Source: Uranotaenia lowii (taxonomy: Eukaryota; Arthropoda; Insecta; Diptera; Culicidae). From it: a stretch of 64,000 bases of DNA. Location: contig NC_073692.1 in NCBI RefSeq assembly GCF_029784155.1, positions 70,134,012 through 70,198,011 of the forward strand, in the 5' to 3' direction. The notes below the pieces were generated by a model. The model was not told where the DNA came from. It was given only the letters and a program-made list of their open reading frames with translations, and searched no databases. Below are positions 21,003-31,834 of the stretch, piece by piece. Positions within the stretch are counted from its first letter, which is position 1, and every line of letters starts with the position of its first letter. A program made the translations under genes and the position numbers.

Positions 21003-23088
21003 GGGTAAATGATCTTGAGCGGAACTAATTGGCTCAATTCGACGCAACTCGGAACAGTTGACCAAGCGGTATGGATAGGGTTTATATCCGAACGAATTTT
21101 TTAATAGTTCACCGGATAGATCTTGGTTTCTGCTTTCTAATGATAATTTGTAGAATATTTTAGAGTAAACCCTGATCACTCTAGAGCTGTTTTACTGAAG
21201 AAAGAATTCTGATCTTGAGCGGAACTAAAATATGATCTTGAGCGGAACCATTTTGTACTGTCAACATCTTTAATAGCAATCATTCCAAATCTTTGTAACT
21301 GTGAAAACTTCAATTAAATTTCATCTTTAAAGATTTTAAAGTTCGAAAATTGATGTTTTTACGTAAATAACAAAAACTTAGCCTTCCAAAGTTGTTCTCA
21401 AAATATCCGTTCAAATTTTTTTCTTACTTAAAAAAAGATTCACTTTGATTCACTGTATTTTGTTTTGAAAGAATAGATTCTCTAGACTCAAATTTTAGTT
21501 ATTTTATCTCAAAAATTAGGTTCGTTAGTGTATTTGAGTGATTATTTGAATGTGCGTGTTTAGAGTAATATTGCCCCGAACAAATTTTGAAGGTTACGAC
21601 ATAGTCAGTAATACAAAAGAAGATGCCTTAAATTACAGATTTTGCAAATAAAACTGTACATTGCTCTAAATCAAAGTGTTTTGAGAAAAAAAATCTGATT
21701 TTCTGTACTTTTATGTCAAAACTCAGTGATGGATTTCGGTGATGCTAATTCCTTTAATTTCATTGAAATTTTTTGATAAATTGCTTCTTTTTTTATATTT
21801 TAGTTGGGAAAACAGTTAACATTGAAATTTTTATCAAACTTTTCTAATTAAAAGTAAGAAATGTTAATAATTTTGGAAATCGATTAAAAATTCAAAACTT
21901 CTCTAAAATCTGTGAATATTTCAAATTTCTGTTTTCAGTGGCACAGATTCTATGATAAAAATTTGCTCAAAATTCTGTGAAATTTCAGATTTTTCTTTGA
22001 TTTCAGCATTCTTGCTCGAAACAACTTATTCATAGAACAAAGTTTACAATAAATTCCAGTTTCTTATGAATCACGATAAAATTAATTCATTTTTAAAAAA
22101 TATGGAAAGCATTTAGCTCAATAGATAAAACACTTATTTCCCAAACCGATTTCCATGAGTTCCAGCTCAAGTCTAAACATCAAACAGTAGGGAATCGGAT
22201 AGGTTTTCAATACCAGGCCACCAATTGAATCGTTAAGTATTATAAAATAGCTTACCAGATGTGCTTTGCATCACATCTGAACGAATTTGTGTTGAAAATC
22301 ATTTGAATTTTTGTTTATAGGTATATCGTTTTCAATTGGAATTTCAACATCAAGAACAACCTCTTTAAACGAATACTGCTTCTTGGAGATCGAATAGTAA
22401 TGGCTATGAAGATTGATTCTTATTTTGGAATAATGATTTTACTTTATTAGCTTCATTAGTTCTCGAAATATGCCAAAAAATATATATATGAAAGCCTTCC
22501 TCCACCTGACCGTCGTCCTTCTGAAAGAAAGAATCGAAAAACATTGCTTGTACTTGTACTAGTACTTGCAGGGTGTTGCTTACATTCAGGGGTAAAACCT
22601 GCGTGTGAGGCATAAGGCATAAGGCAGCGAACCTAGCGGTTTATTTCGGAAGCTAGTAGTTCCGCTCAAGATCAAAGATGGTTCCGCTCAAGATCATATT
22701 TTACTTTTAAATACTAAGCGATTAATTGATATTTTGATGGAAAACTCGTTACAAAAACCCGAATAATGCTTTTTTAAGAATTTTTCTACCATTTTAGTCA
22801 GTGAGAATCAGTTTATAGCGGCCAGGGGTTACATAAATTGACGTTCAAAGTCAGCATAGATTGATGAAAATTGCAGCAGAAATGCGTATGTTTTTAAATC
22901 TTCTAATAACATTAATTCAGTTAATAAATTTTAGCAAAAATGTCAAGGCTTATATGAAAAGATCTTGAAAAAGTGTTTTTTCAACATTTTGATAAAATTC
23001 ATAAACAATCATTGCCTAGATCTTAGGAAAAGTAAATGGTTCCGCTCAAGATCAGATTTCGACTAGTTCCGCTCAAGATCATTTACCC
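21003..23088. mobile_element. E1: TA-flanked element with seven GATCTTGAGCGGAAC motifs
   Basis: Perfect 25-bp inverted ends begin GGGTAAATGATCTTGAGCGG and are flanked by TA (21001-21002 and 23089-23090). The 15-bp core GATCTTGAGCGGAAC occurs forward at 21011, 21211 and 21234, and reversed at 22659, 22681, 23039 and 23066. Forward copies are confined to the left half and reversed copies to the right half. This is the arrangement of transposase-binding sites in IR/DR Tc1-type elements. There is no transposase ORF, so it is non-autonomous. Embedded within are a degenerate tRNA-like SINE head (~22104-22175) and an S-like start (~22244-22300). Confidence 0.8.
22104..22175 (+). ncRNA. Degenerate tRNA-derived SINE head
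   Basis: TTAGCTCAATAGATAAAACA resembles a D-arm with an A box, and GAGTTCCAGCTCAAG resembles a B box ~30 nt later. It lies in E1. No intact tRNA fold is apparent. Confidence 0.35.
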
Positions 23089-23925
23089 TATCTTGCCTAT
23101 TTTTGTTAGATTTTTAAGTTAACGTGTGTTTGAGATATTTACGAGGCAAAAAGACATGGTAAAAATAATTTTGCACAAATTTGCTCCTTTTACGCATTTT
23201 GCGCCTCGAAAATTCTTCATTGTTGGCTTGAAAGCTCATGAACTGTTATTTTTTCCTGATTTTTTTTTCGGACCAAATGGTTAAGAAGTATAAGGAACCA
23301 CTCTAGGGTGCTCACGAAGTTCAAACTAAGCATCTTAGTGGAACCCTTGATCTTAAATATGTAAAAAGTCTATGGTTATAGGGGATAACTGAATGCAGAC
23401 TCCTTAAATAATGCAAAAAATCCATTTCCGGCAGGCAAAAAGTGTTGCCTGACTTGTAGACACCAAGTAAATAACTAATAATGATCAGTTCCAAAGATTG
23501 TAATCTGTGCATCCGGTTTTTACATTATATGACAGATGTGATCTGATGGACCAAAAAATTTATGTTAAAACCAGATTTAAGAGATTAAATTCTTCGAGAT
23601 GTCTACTCATGAAAAGGTTCCAACACGATTCCAATTGCTTTTCCAGGTAAGTTTGTGTAAAATAGCATGATTTTGCAAAGGTTTTGCTTCTGTGGTAAAA
23701 AAAAATCAATACATGACTGAAAAAAGTGTGCATAGATAAAAAAGAGACTTAATGAAAAAGTTAGAGTATTTCTTGAAATCATTGATAAATATTTTATTTT
23801 ATATTTTTACATTAAATGTCATATTAACACCTTCATTTCCTCCATAGAAAGTTTTTCGATCAAATGAATAGTTTATAAAATACACACGTTTGTAACTGCC
23901 CGGATACTAAATGATCATAGCCTTA

Positions 23926-25330
23926 GAAAAGTTTCTCGTATTGAAATACCATCCCATGCCAACTTAATGTTCATAAAATTATTTTTCGTACTCAAATACT
24001 TTTTGATGCCAAATTTGGTTTCATTTGCTCGATTAATTCTCATGTTATGCAAAAAATTTGTATGGAAGCCCTCCTTTCCCCTTTCAAATCTTTCCGCTGA
24101 AAAAAAAGGTGGGGCTTCAATTTATAAAAGAAACATTTCTCGTATCAAAATACCCTCACATGTTAAATATGATTCCATTTGCTCCATCAGCTCTCCAGTT
24201 TTACTGAAAATTGTAAGGGAGACCTCTCCTCCCCCTTTTCATCCACCTCTTTGAAGGAATGAGGGATACCAAATATTGATAGAAGCATATCTCGTACCCA
24301 AATATCGTTCCATGCCAAATTTGATTCCATTTGCTGTTGAAGTTCTCAATGTTGTCGTGTCCTCCACCGAGCATTTCTCTACCGTGTTCCTATATTTTCG
24401 TCGGAGCTAGAAGAAGGGACACGTTAATCCCGCAAGCATACTCGTTTCACTGCCTCAGGCAATCAAACACGCCAGCCACCGAGATCTTCAATCGGTCGAC
24501 ACTCAGCCAAACACACACTCTCTCTCGCTCTTCTCTCGAGTTTTCGTTTTACTTCCCATATTCACCCATACTGACATCGACTCATACACTACAAATGTAT
24601 GCAGTAAAAATTGTATGAAACTCCCCTACCTTTTTCCTTTCTCCCCGCTGGAAGAAGGAAGGGGTCTCAAACAATCATTAGATTATATCACAGTCCCAAA
24701 TACCCGCTCATGCCAAATTTGGTTCCACTTGCTTAATAAGTTTTTGATTTATGTAAAAATTAATAAAAGAGGCCCCCTCCCCCTTTATATCTCCTGGAAA
24801 GAGGGAGGGGTCTCAAATAATCAGAAAAATACTTTTCGTATCCAAATACGCTCCCATGCCAAATTTGGTTCCATTTGCTTTATTAGTTTTTGAGTTATGT
24901 AAAAAATTATGAAAGAGGCCCCTCCCCCTTTCTACTGGAAAGAGGGAGGGGTCTCAAATAATCACTGACATATTTTTCGTATCCAAATACCCTCCCATGT
25001 CAAATTTGGTTCCAATATATTGATTAGTTTTCGAGTTATATGAAAAATTGTAAAGTAGCCTCCCTCTCCCCTTCCTATCACCCCACTGAGAGGAGGGAGG
25101 GGTACCTAATATTCATAGAAATATTCCTCTTTCCCAAATACCACCCCATGCAAAATTGGATACCATTGGCTTGATTAGTTTTCGAGCTATGCAAAAAATT
25201 GTCTTTTGTTTGGGAGACCCCTCCCCCCCTTCATGAGAGAGGGAGGGGTCTCAAACCATAATAGGAACCTTCCCCTGCCTCCAATACCCCCACCTGCCAA
25301 GTTTCACGCAAATCGGTTCAGTAGTTTCCG
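23926..25330 (+). repeat. ~147-bp tandem units of S copy 1
   Basis: Anchors similar to CATGCCAAATTTGGTTCC recur at about 24005, 24160, 24311, 24709, 24855, 24997, 25146 and 25293. Spacing is 142-155 bp once the 24353-24593 insertion is removed. Each unit carries CCCCTCCCCC..GAGGGAGGGG, a potential hairpin. Confidence 0.8.
24353..24593. mobile_element. Solo LTR-like insertion (241 bp, TG...CA, 5-bp TSD)
   Basis: Begins TGTCGTGTCCTCC and ends CATACACTACA, with AATGT on both sides (24348-24352 and 24594-24598). It interrupts a ~147-bp S tandem unit exactly. GC content and CT-rich tracts differ from the host repeat. Terminal TGT..ACA and a 5-bp duplication fit an LTR retrotransposon solo LTR. 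The family is unknown. Confidence 0.6.
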
Positions 25331-25344
25331 AGTCTATAGGGAGC

Positions 25345-25375
<31 letters not shown>

Positions 25376-26450
25376 AATTCATTTTTATATATATAGACTA
25401 GCTGATCCCATACGAACTCCGTTTCGCTTTCAGCTTGGAATATGTCATGAACAGTTTGTATGAAAGTCAATTGCCCAGCATTTTCCAGATTCATTGTTAA
25501 GTAATAATTGCAGAATATTGGACGATCACTTCGTCTGTCGTCTGCTAATAAATATGAAATCAGGAATCAAAAATCACGTGTATAAATTTCGACTAAATCA
25601 TTGCATAACAACGCAATTATTGCCAAAAAGCTAAACCCCTTTCGGGGGCTCTTATATAAACTTTGATATCTGAAATCGATTGCCCTTCCCTCAAAACTCC
25701 TGTGTGCAAATTTTCAAAGCAATCCATTGTATAATAACGTCAATTTTGCTAAAAATAGTGAAAAACAATTCATATGGCCACCCCTTTCGTCGACCCCTGA
25801 CAAAGTATTTGACACCTGAGATCGATTGTCCGTCCCTGATATCTACCGTGTGGAAATTTTCATCCCAATCCGATGTATAATAATGTCGATATTGCAAAAA
25901 TATTGAAAGATTTATATGGACGACCCCCTTTGCCGTCCCCTTAAACTGAATTGAATACCTGAAATCCATTGCTCATCTCTCAAAATTTTCTTCTGAATCC
26001 GATGTATAATAACGACAATATTGTATTATCAGTGAATAGTTAACATGGACGACCCCTTTGGCCGACCCCTGATTTTAGTTTGGATAAGTGAAATCAGTTA
26101 TTTGTCCCTAATAACTTCTATGTGCAAATTTTCATCCCAATCCGATGTATAAAAACGACAATATCACTAAGATACTGAAAATTTAATATGGACGACCCCT
26201 TTTCCCGGCCCCTTACACTAAATTTGATACCTCAAATCGATTGCACGTCACTCAAAACTATCGTGTACCAATTTTCATCTGAATACGATGTACAGGGTGA
26301 CAAAAAAGTCCGGTCACACAGCAAAATCTCAATATTTCAAAGAAAAAGAAGAAAATCTGAATTTGGCTTTCATTGCTTCATTCAGTAACTCATAAAGATA
26401 CTTCACAGACGATTTTTCGGAATTACACCACCTTTCTCTGATCGAACCAG

Positions 26451-26744
26451 CTACAGACGTCTCGGAAAGTCGTCGCAAGCGGCGCGCAACTCCATCGGCA
26501 TCTCGTCCCAGATTTTCGTGATAACTCGCTTGAATTGCTCCAAGTTTGTTATTTTATACTCGTTCAGCTTCGACATCATGTAGCCCCACACGAAATAATC
26601 CAGAGGATTCAGATCCAGAGACGACGGAGGCCATTCATCCTTCGAAATGAAAACGAACAGCTTCTCGTCCGAAAAAATAATCTCGTCATCTGCGCGCCAA
26701 ACCGAGCAGCGATAACAGCTGCCCTTAACTCTGCCATGGCTCAC
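26451..26744 (-). pseudogene. Truncated Tc1/mariner-type transposase fragment
   Basis: 97 codons joining two catalytic-domain blocks. IIFSDEKLFVF carries the second acidic residue region (SDEK). It runs directly into WPPSSLDLNPLDYFVWG, which holds the third, aspartate-type, catalytic position (NPLD). The DNA-binding domain and the sequence between the second and third acidic residues are deleted. The NPLD motif indicates a D-type third residue (mariner/maT-like) and not the Tc1 glutamate. It cannot be an active transposase. Confidence 0.8.
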
Positions 26745-26876
26745 AACTCAATGTAAACAAACTGCACAGAAACGAAACTCTGCCACTTTGGGCAGCAGAG
26801 TTAGCCCTTTCATTTGACATATAGATGGCACCAGAGAGATGCAACGTGTAGGCTACAGGCGACCCCAAAAAAGTGT

Positions 26877-27767
26877 TTTTTTTTTTTATTAGTTGATCAC
26901 CCAGGTGGTAAATCCTTTTTACGGATTGCATTCCAAGGCACGGCGAGCCACCGCGTCCCCCCAGTTTGCTACTCTGGGTCCATGGGTGCAATTGGACGAC
27001 TCATGATACTATGTACCCCTACGCCATAAAATCCACCTGGGGCCTCTGGTCATAATTCCCATCCGGACCGGCAACGAAGGCTTTACCCATGATGGGAGAC
27101 CATACTCGCGCAATGCGCTCCACGGCAAATACTCGTTTTATTCGTACTACACCAGCAATCTCAACCACTCTTTGTCACGATTCACGACTTACGGGTTGGC
27201 AGTCCGTTAGCCGCTACTCGTGACTCGAGTCCCACATGCGGCCTCTCGTCGCAATTCGTGACGTCATGACCCGCCTCTCCTCACGACTCGAGGCCCTCTC
27301 ACATTCCCCCTCTTGACACAAATTGAGGCGTCTATACCCACCTCTCCTCGTGTCTCGAGAGCCCTCGTTCATTCCGTCTCTTGACCCAATTCGAGACGAG
27401 AACAACTCGCCTCTCCTCGGGTCTGGAGATAATCACAAATCCCACTTTTTCTCCGTCTCGACACTTCGAGACCCATCCTGAGGCCCATCCAATGGGCACC
27501 ACATATTACGGCACAAGGCCCCTCTGCCCGTCGTGAGTCGGTCATATCCACGAATCAGGGCTAGGACCACCCGACGCGCGAATTCGACCAACACCCGCTC
27601 GAACATTTGGTCGTCCCGCATATCGGGGTCGCGACTACCCGATACACGTTACGACCCCTCCCTCTTGCAACTGAGCACTGGTACCAAGGTGCCCAGTCGC
27701 ACCACGTTTTTGTCCCACTCGGCACGCAGCCCGTCGGTAGCTGACTGTACCAAGTGTGACGTGTAGT
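26877..27767 (-). mobile_element. GC-rich poly-A retroposon with 15-bp target duplication
   Basis: A T-run at 26876-26887 marks a poly-A tail on the minus strand. The flanks ACCCCAAAAAAGTGT at 26862-26876 and 27768-27782 are identical. The ~890-bp body is strikingly GC-rich and carries three ~68-bp tandem units (CCTCTCCTCG-type at 27274, 27341, 27410 on plus). No recognisable RT domain. It is most likely a 5'-truncated non-LTR copy or a retroposed transcript. Confidence 0.8.
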
Positions 27768-28168
27768 ACCCCAAAAAAGTGTGACCGGACTTTTTTGTCA
27801 CCCTGTATAATAACGTCAATATCGCAAAAACAGCGAACAGTTAATATGGACGACCCCTTTGGCTGTTCCCTTACACAAAATTTGACACCTGAAATCGATT
27901 GCTCGTCTTTCAACACAGTCATGTGAAAATTTTTAACACAATCCGACGAAAAATAACGTCAATATCGTGAAAACAATATTTGTCTTGTATGGACGACCCC
28001 CTTCAGAAGGGATCATCCAAAAATCTGAAAACATTTTTCATCCTTCCTGGTCCTAATGAGTATCCATGCCAAATTTCAGCTCTCTAGCTCTTGAGACGGC
28101 TGAGTCTATAGAGGACAAACAAACAAACAAACAAACATACAGAAATTGCTTTTTTATATATATAGATA

Positions 28169-29056
28169 TAGATTCTTAATTTTTTTCAATAAGGAAAAAA
28201 AATTGTTTAAAAATAATTTTTGATCGATTAAACAATTAAAAAAAAAAACATGAAAAACATGAAAAATCTGATAAAAAGAATGAAAAAAAAAAAACACAAA
28301 AAACTGTCAAATAGGCATTGACTTTGAACACAAGAATGGCAGCCAAAATTTGCACTGATTTTTACAAAATTTCAGCTTAATAGAACATGATTCAGAGGTA
28401 CACCAAAGGGCTCGAAGTTACGATTCGGCAACATCGAAATTTTAATGTTGATGCCAAATGACAAAGAAATCTTTTAAACGTCGAGATCTGATGTGATTCC
28501 GAAAAAAAAACTGTTTCATATTTAAGAATTGGCCAGTGAAATAAATCACGAATCACTTCAAACCTCATGTTAACCATTTGAATGTTTCAAAGCATCAAGG
28601 ACTTAATTTTTAACTAGATTGGTCATTTTTTTCTACGCTAGTATCACCCTAAAAAGCAGGAAAAAATTTATGAGAAATAAGATCAAGTTTGAACAAAAAA
28701 TGACGAACATCTGTAGTTTCCAACGTATAATGGCTCTTTCCCCACATGCAGTGCAGGAGTGCGATTTGAAGAAGATGTGAAAGATAAAAAAAAATTCTAT
28801 TTTGAAATCGCCTAAACTTTTGATCATCGTATCTTAGAGGTTCCCGGTGTTCGGCAATGTTGTTCTTTGATTCTGACCAGTCTAATAGCTCGCCTACTCT
28901 AATTCTCAAAAAGTTTTGTTCTTGACCTACCTTTAAGAACGCTCTAAAAGATTCAGTTGTGACCATTTGGAATCGTTTTGAGACATTTAAGGATATTTTG
29001 CAGAAGATACTCTTATACTATACGCGCGATTTTCTAGGTTTAAATGCCTTATTGGA
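28169..29056. other. AT-rich noncoding region
   Basis: A-rich tracts near 28200-28310 and no ORF with recognisable domains. Confidence 0.5.
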
Positions 29057-29069
29057 AAGAGTATCACTT

Positions 29070-29137
29070 TTTTTTTTATTTAATCATTTATTTTTCTTTC
29101 GAAGGCTCGTTTGCTGTAAGGCCTAAGGAGCCGAGTG
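29070..29137 (-). mobile_element. 68-bp 5'-truncated retroposon tail
   Basis: A T-run at the left is a poly-A tail on minus. Identical 13-bp flanks AAGAGTATCACTT lie at 29057-29069 and 29138-29150. The body (..CTTACAGCAAACGAGCCTTC.. on minus) would be only the last ~60 nt of a non-LTR transcript. Confidence 0.75.
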
Positions 29138-29150
29138 AAGAGTATCACTT

Positions 29151-29689
29151 GACAGACCTAATTTCTTCACGGAAAGGCAGGTCATGTTGAAGGATGTTCA
29201 AATGAATTATTTAAAATATCCTTGAATTGAGAAACTCAATGTTTTAAGAGCTTCAGACCTCCAATAAACTCATAACATGACCCAAATAAAAAAAAAGTGT
29301 GAAAAATACATTTCAGTGAACAAGAACTCAGATTAACGATTTAGAAAAATCTCGACCAAGGTTCTTCTCATGTTATAAATTTTAAGAAAAAAATTTTAAG
29401 GATCGGATTGAGAGCAATGAATTGAGAGGACAGCTTAAAATTGAAAAGCGAGCTAAAAGGACAGTTGAAGTACTCTATCAAATTGTAAACCAAGCGGGTT
29501 GTAAAAACAGGTTGAAAAAGGAATAATTGAAAACTAAGCGGGACAGCAAAGAACGACTTATAGTGCGATGGCAGCTTAAGTTTGTTTTAAATTTCAAGTA
29601 AATTGAATCAACTTATTTTATATCAACAAAATAGGTTTAGATGGTAAATTGGAATAAAATTGAAATTTAACGAAAGTCGAGTAAACAGC
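29151..29689. other. AT-rich noncoding region
   Basis: No supported gene or recognised repeat. Confidence 0.4.
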
Positions 29690-30510
29690 TTGAAATTGGG
29701 CGGAGCTCTGGCGTGTTGGGAGGGTTCTTGTCCTTGGGAACCACCTGCACGTTGTTGGCGGCGTATCACTCCATGACCTTTTTACCGTAATGGCAAGATG
29801 CCAAATCCGGCCAAAACAGTACGGAACAACCATGTTTCTTCAGGAAAGGCAGCGGACGTTTATTCAAACACTCTTTCACGTAAATTTCTTGGTTGACAGT
29901 CCCAGAAGCTATAGAAATGCTGCTTTTCAAGCCACAGGTACAGATGGCTTGCCAAACCAGATATTTCTTCGCGAACTTTGACAGTTTCATGTGTGTTTTT
30001 CCCTTCCTATGCCGTATAAAACTCCTGTCATGGAAGCTGCTTGTAGTCGGCTTTGACGTAGGTTTCGTCGTCCATTACCACGCAGTCAAACTTCGTCAGC
30101 ATCGTCGTGTACAGCCTCCGGGATCGCGCATTGGCCGTCGTATTTTGTTTATCATCGCGATTTGGAGTCACTACCTTCTTGTAAGTCGATAGTCCGGCTC
30201 GTTTTTTGGCTCGATGCACGGTTGTAGACGATACACCCAGCTTATTTGCGGCATCTCGGAGAGAGAGGTTAGGATTTCGCTTGAAACTACCGGCAACTCT
30301 CTTTGTCGTCTCAGCGGCTTCCGGTTTTCGATTTCCCCCCGATCCAGACTTCCTGGCTGTCGACAAACGTTCCCCAAACACTTAAATTACATTTGTAACG
30401 GTTGATTTGGCAACTTTTAGCGATTTTGCCAGCTTTGCGTGCGAGTAGCTCGAATTTTCGCGATGCGCGAGCAAAATTTTGATACGTTGCTCTTCTTTCT
30501 TGGACGGCAT
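29690..30510 (-). pseudogene. Decayed ITmDD37E-like (Tc1/mariner superfamily) transposase
   Basis: The protein can be followed in order on the minus strand. N-terminal HTH: KKEEQRIKILLAHRE, then AKSLKVAKSTVTNVI. Second HTH: NPNLSLRDAANKLGVSSTTV. First catalytic Asp: VVMDDETYVKADYKQLP. Then KKYLVWQAICTCGLKSSI and the second Asp in LFWPDLASCHY. The end is PPNTPELRPI. Damage: a stop after ..STVTNVI (near 30382), stops after KQLP (near 30027 and 30003), a frame shift before KLSKFAKKYL, a stop in place of Trp after KKVME (near 29765), and RPIS where the catalytic Glu (RPIE) is expected. It is therefore inactive. The element's terminal repeats were not identified. Confidence 0.85.
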
Positions 30511-30576
30511 TTTGACAACTGAAGAGTGAATTCCAAAATCAAAATAGGAGCAACATTCTATAACACACACCTTCAA

Positions 30577-31260
30577 AATGAGGGGTGTTCAGGTTTTTTC
30601 AAGTTGATATTGACCAAATTTTGAGCGTATCACCCTTTAGGTTTAAAAACACTACGATCCAACTTGTCCTTATAGTGTAATAGAATTAGCTTTTACATAG
30701 TTCGCAATTTTTTTAGAACAATTGCCGCTTAAACTGCGTGAATTCTCATCGCAAAGGAACTCGGTGATCAAACAGAGATCAAATTTCATCAAAATATTCG
30801 TTCATCGGAGATTGAAAGTGAGTCGGAAATGATATGAAAGTATCGAGCACGCATTGTAGCAAAGTTCTTCGTATGAATCAAGGCATTGAAAGTTACATAT
30901 TGGCTGACAAAGAGAATCAACTGCCTAATTTCCTTTAGTGAACTTTATGTACTCATTAATGAACTTGAAAGTTGCAAAAGTGATTAAAATGTACGTTGTA
31001 TGTGACTTTTTTTGCCCGATTCCCATGAGTGAACTATATGTGCTCATTAACGAACTTGAAAGTTGCAAAAGTGATCTATACGTACGTTATACGGGATTTA
31101 AGTCACATAAAGGGCACAAAAATGCTCAATACGGGATTTGGTAAGTCACATGAAAGGCACAAAAATGCTCAAAAGATGGATTTGGTAAGTCACAAAAAGT
31201 GCATTGATGTGATTTCAAAATTAAATCACCACTTCGAGTTTTAGTTTCATTAAGAACAAC
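30577..31260 (+). repeat. Noncoding region with short tandem duplications
   Basis: A ~90-bp unit is duplicated (GAACTTGAAAGTTGCAAAAG at ~30961 and ~31050). Then a ~44-bp unit follows (AAGTCACATAAAGGGCACAA at ~31100 and a variant at ~31144, partial at ~31188). No ORF was recognised. Confidence 0.6.
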
Positions 31261-31265
31261 ATCTA

Positions 31266-31340
31266 GGCATGGTTTTGTGGTAGCGTGTTCGATTCTCACC
31301 ACGATGGTCGGGGTTCGATTCCCAAGCCGGGAAAGTTTTT
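31266..31340 (+). ncRNA. tRNA-derived SINE head
   Basis: GGCATGGTTTTGTGGTAGCG is A-box-like and GGTCGGGGTTCGATTCCC is B-box/T-arm-like, 30 nt apart. GCCGGGAAAG and a T9 run follow. The T-arm pairs well but no acceptor stem is formed, so this is a SINE 5' module and not a tRNA gene. The T-run could end pol III transcription. Confidence 0.65.
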
Positions 31341-31834
31341 TTTTCAATAATTAATTAAGTAATTGAGTGACCATTTTGATGGGATACATGTAGGAAATGT
31401 AGGAAAGAATCAATTGAGCTATTTGTCGAGTTTGGAATCCGGTACAGAACACAGTAAATAATCAAGAGAAGGTGATATGAACCGAAGCCAAGGGTTCAGT
31501 TGAGATAGAGAGAGATTTTTTGCTCATTTTGCGATTTTATGGAAGCTGAATTAAGAGGCCGCTGGAAGCTGAAAAGAAGATCATTAAGACTTGTTTTGGA
31601 ACTTGAAAGTATCAATAAGAACTTAAATTTTGAGCTGCATAGAACGTACTTCATATCAATGATGGGGCTGAGTAAGCGTTTTTGTACCTGTTTTATGGGA
31701 CTTTTGGTTGCTTGGGCAGTCCATTGATATAGGATGCATGGCATCAGCCAAGTAGAGGAGTTTTTTGAAACAAAAATAAACTTGTTGTCGATTTTCATAT
31801 TTTTTCTTGAAAACCTCAATTTTGTCAATTTTGT
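31341..31834. other. Noncoding region upstream of the satellite
   Basis: A 62-codon ATG ORF (31539-31727) has a poor start context and no recognisable similarity. I do not call it a gene. Confidence 0.4.

Larger units (their letters stand above)
20895..23923. mobile_element. 3.0-kb TA-flanked element with 27-bp inverted ends
   Basis: The left end AGGCTATGATTATTTAGTAT (27 bp to CCGGGCA) matches the complement of the right end at 23897-23923 with one mismatch. TA lies outside on both sides (20893-20894 and 23924-23925), and the S repeat continues across the site. This is a Tc1/mariner-type footprint. No transposase is visible, and most of its length is the nested element at 21003-23088. Confidence 0.75.
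10967..25396 (+). mobile_element. S-family repeat copy 1, split by two large insertions
   Basis: The ancestral S copy can be traced as 10967-11137, 20561-20892 and 23926-25396. It starts ACTAGCTGACCCGGTGTGC and ends with a GACA microsatellite (25345-25375) and ATTCATTTTTATATATATAG. Between the pieces lie a TA-flanked element at 11140-20558 and another at 20895-23923. The 24000-25330 portion is made of ~147-bp tandem units anchored by CATGCCAAATTTGGTTCCAT and an AGAGGGAGGGGTCTCAAA hairpin. There is no ORF. The start and end motifs are widely dispersed in insect genomes, but the class is not established here. Confidence 0.65.
26293..27805 (-). mobile_element. Tc1/mariner-superfamily element, internally deleted and interrupted
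   Basis: Perfect 27-bp inverted ends (left starts CAGGGTGACAAAAAAGTCCG) with TA duplications at 26291-26292 and 27806-27807. The insertion site lies in a GATGTATAATAACG unit of S. It contains a truncated transposase on the minus strand and a poly-A retroposon. Without the retroposon the element is ~600 bp, so it is a deletion derivative. Confidence 0.9.
25397..28168 (+). mobile_element. S-family repeat copy 2, split by a mariner-like element
   Basis: Starts ACTAGCTGATCCCATACGAA directly at the end of copy 1. It ends with a (CAAA)n tract and TTTTTATATATATAGATA. It carries ~140-bp units (ATATGGACGACCCC, CCAATCCGATGTATAATAAC) at about 25703, 25849, 25988, 26131, 26270 and again after 27806. The pattern is continuous across the insertion at 26291-27807. 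Confidence 0.7.

Noticed and set aside
31266..31340. Functional tRNA gene
   Set aside because: A/B boxes are good but the acceptor and anticodon stems do not close. It is better explained as a SINE head.
31539..31727. 62-codon ATG ORF
   Set aside because: Poor start context, no similarity and no supporting neighbours.
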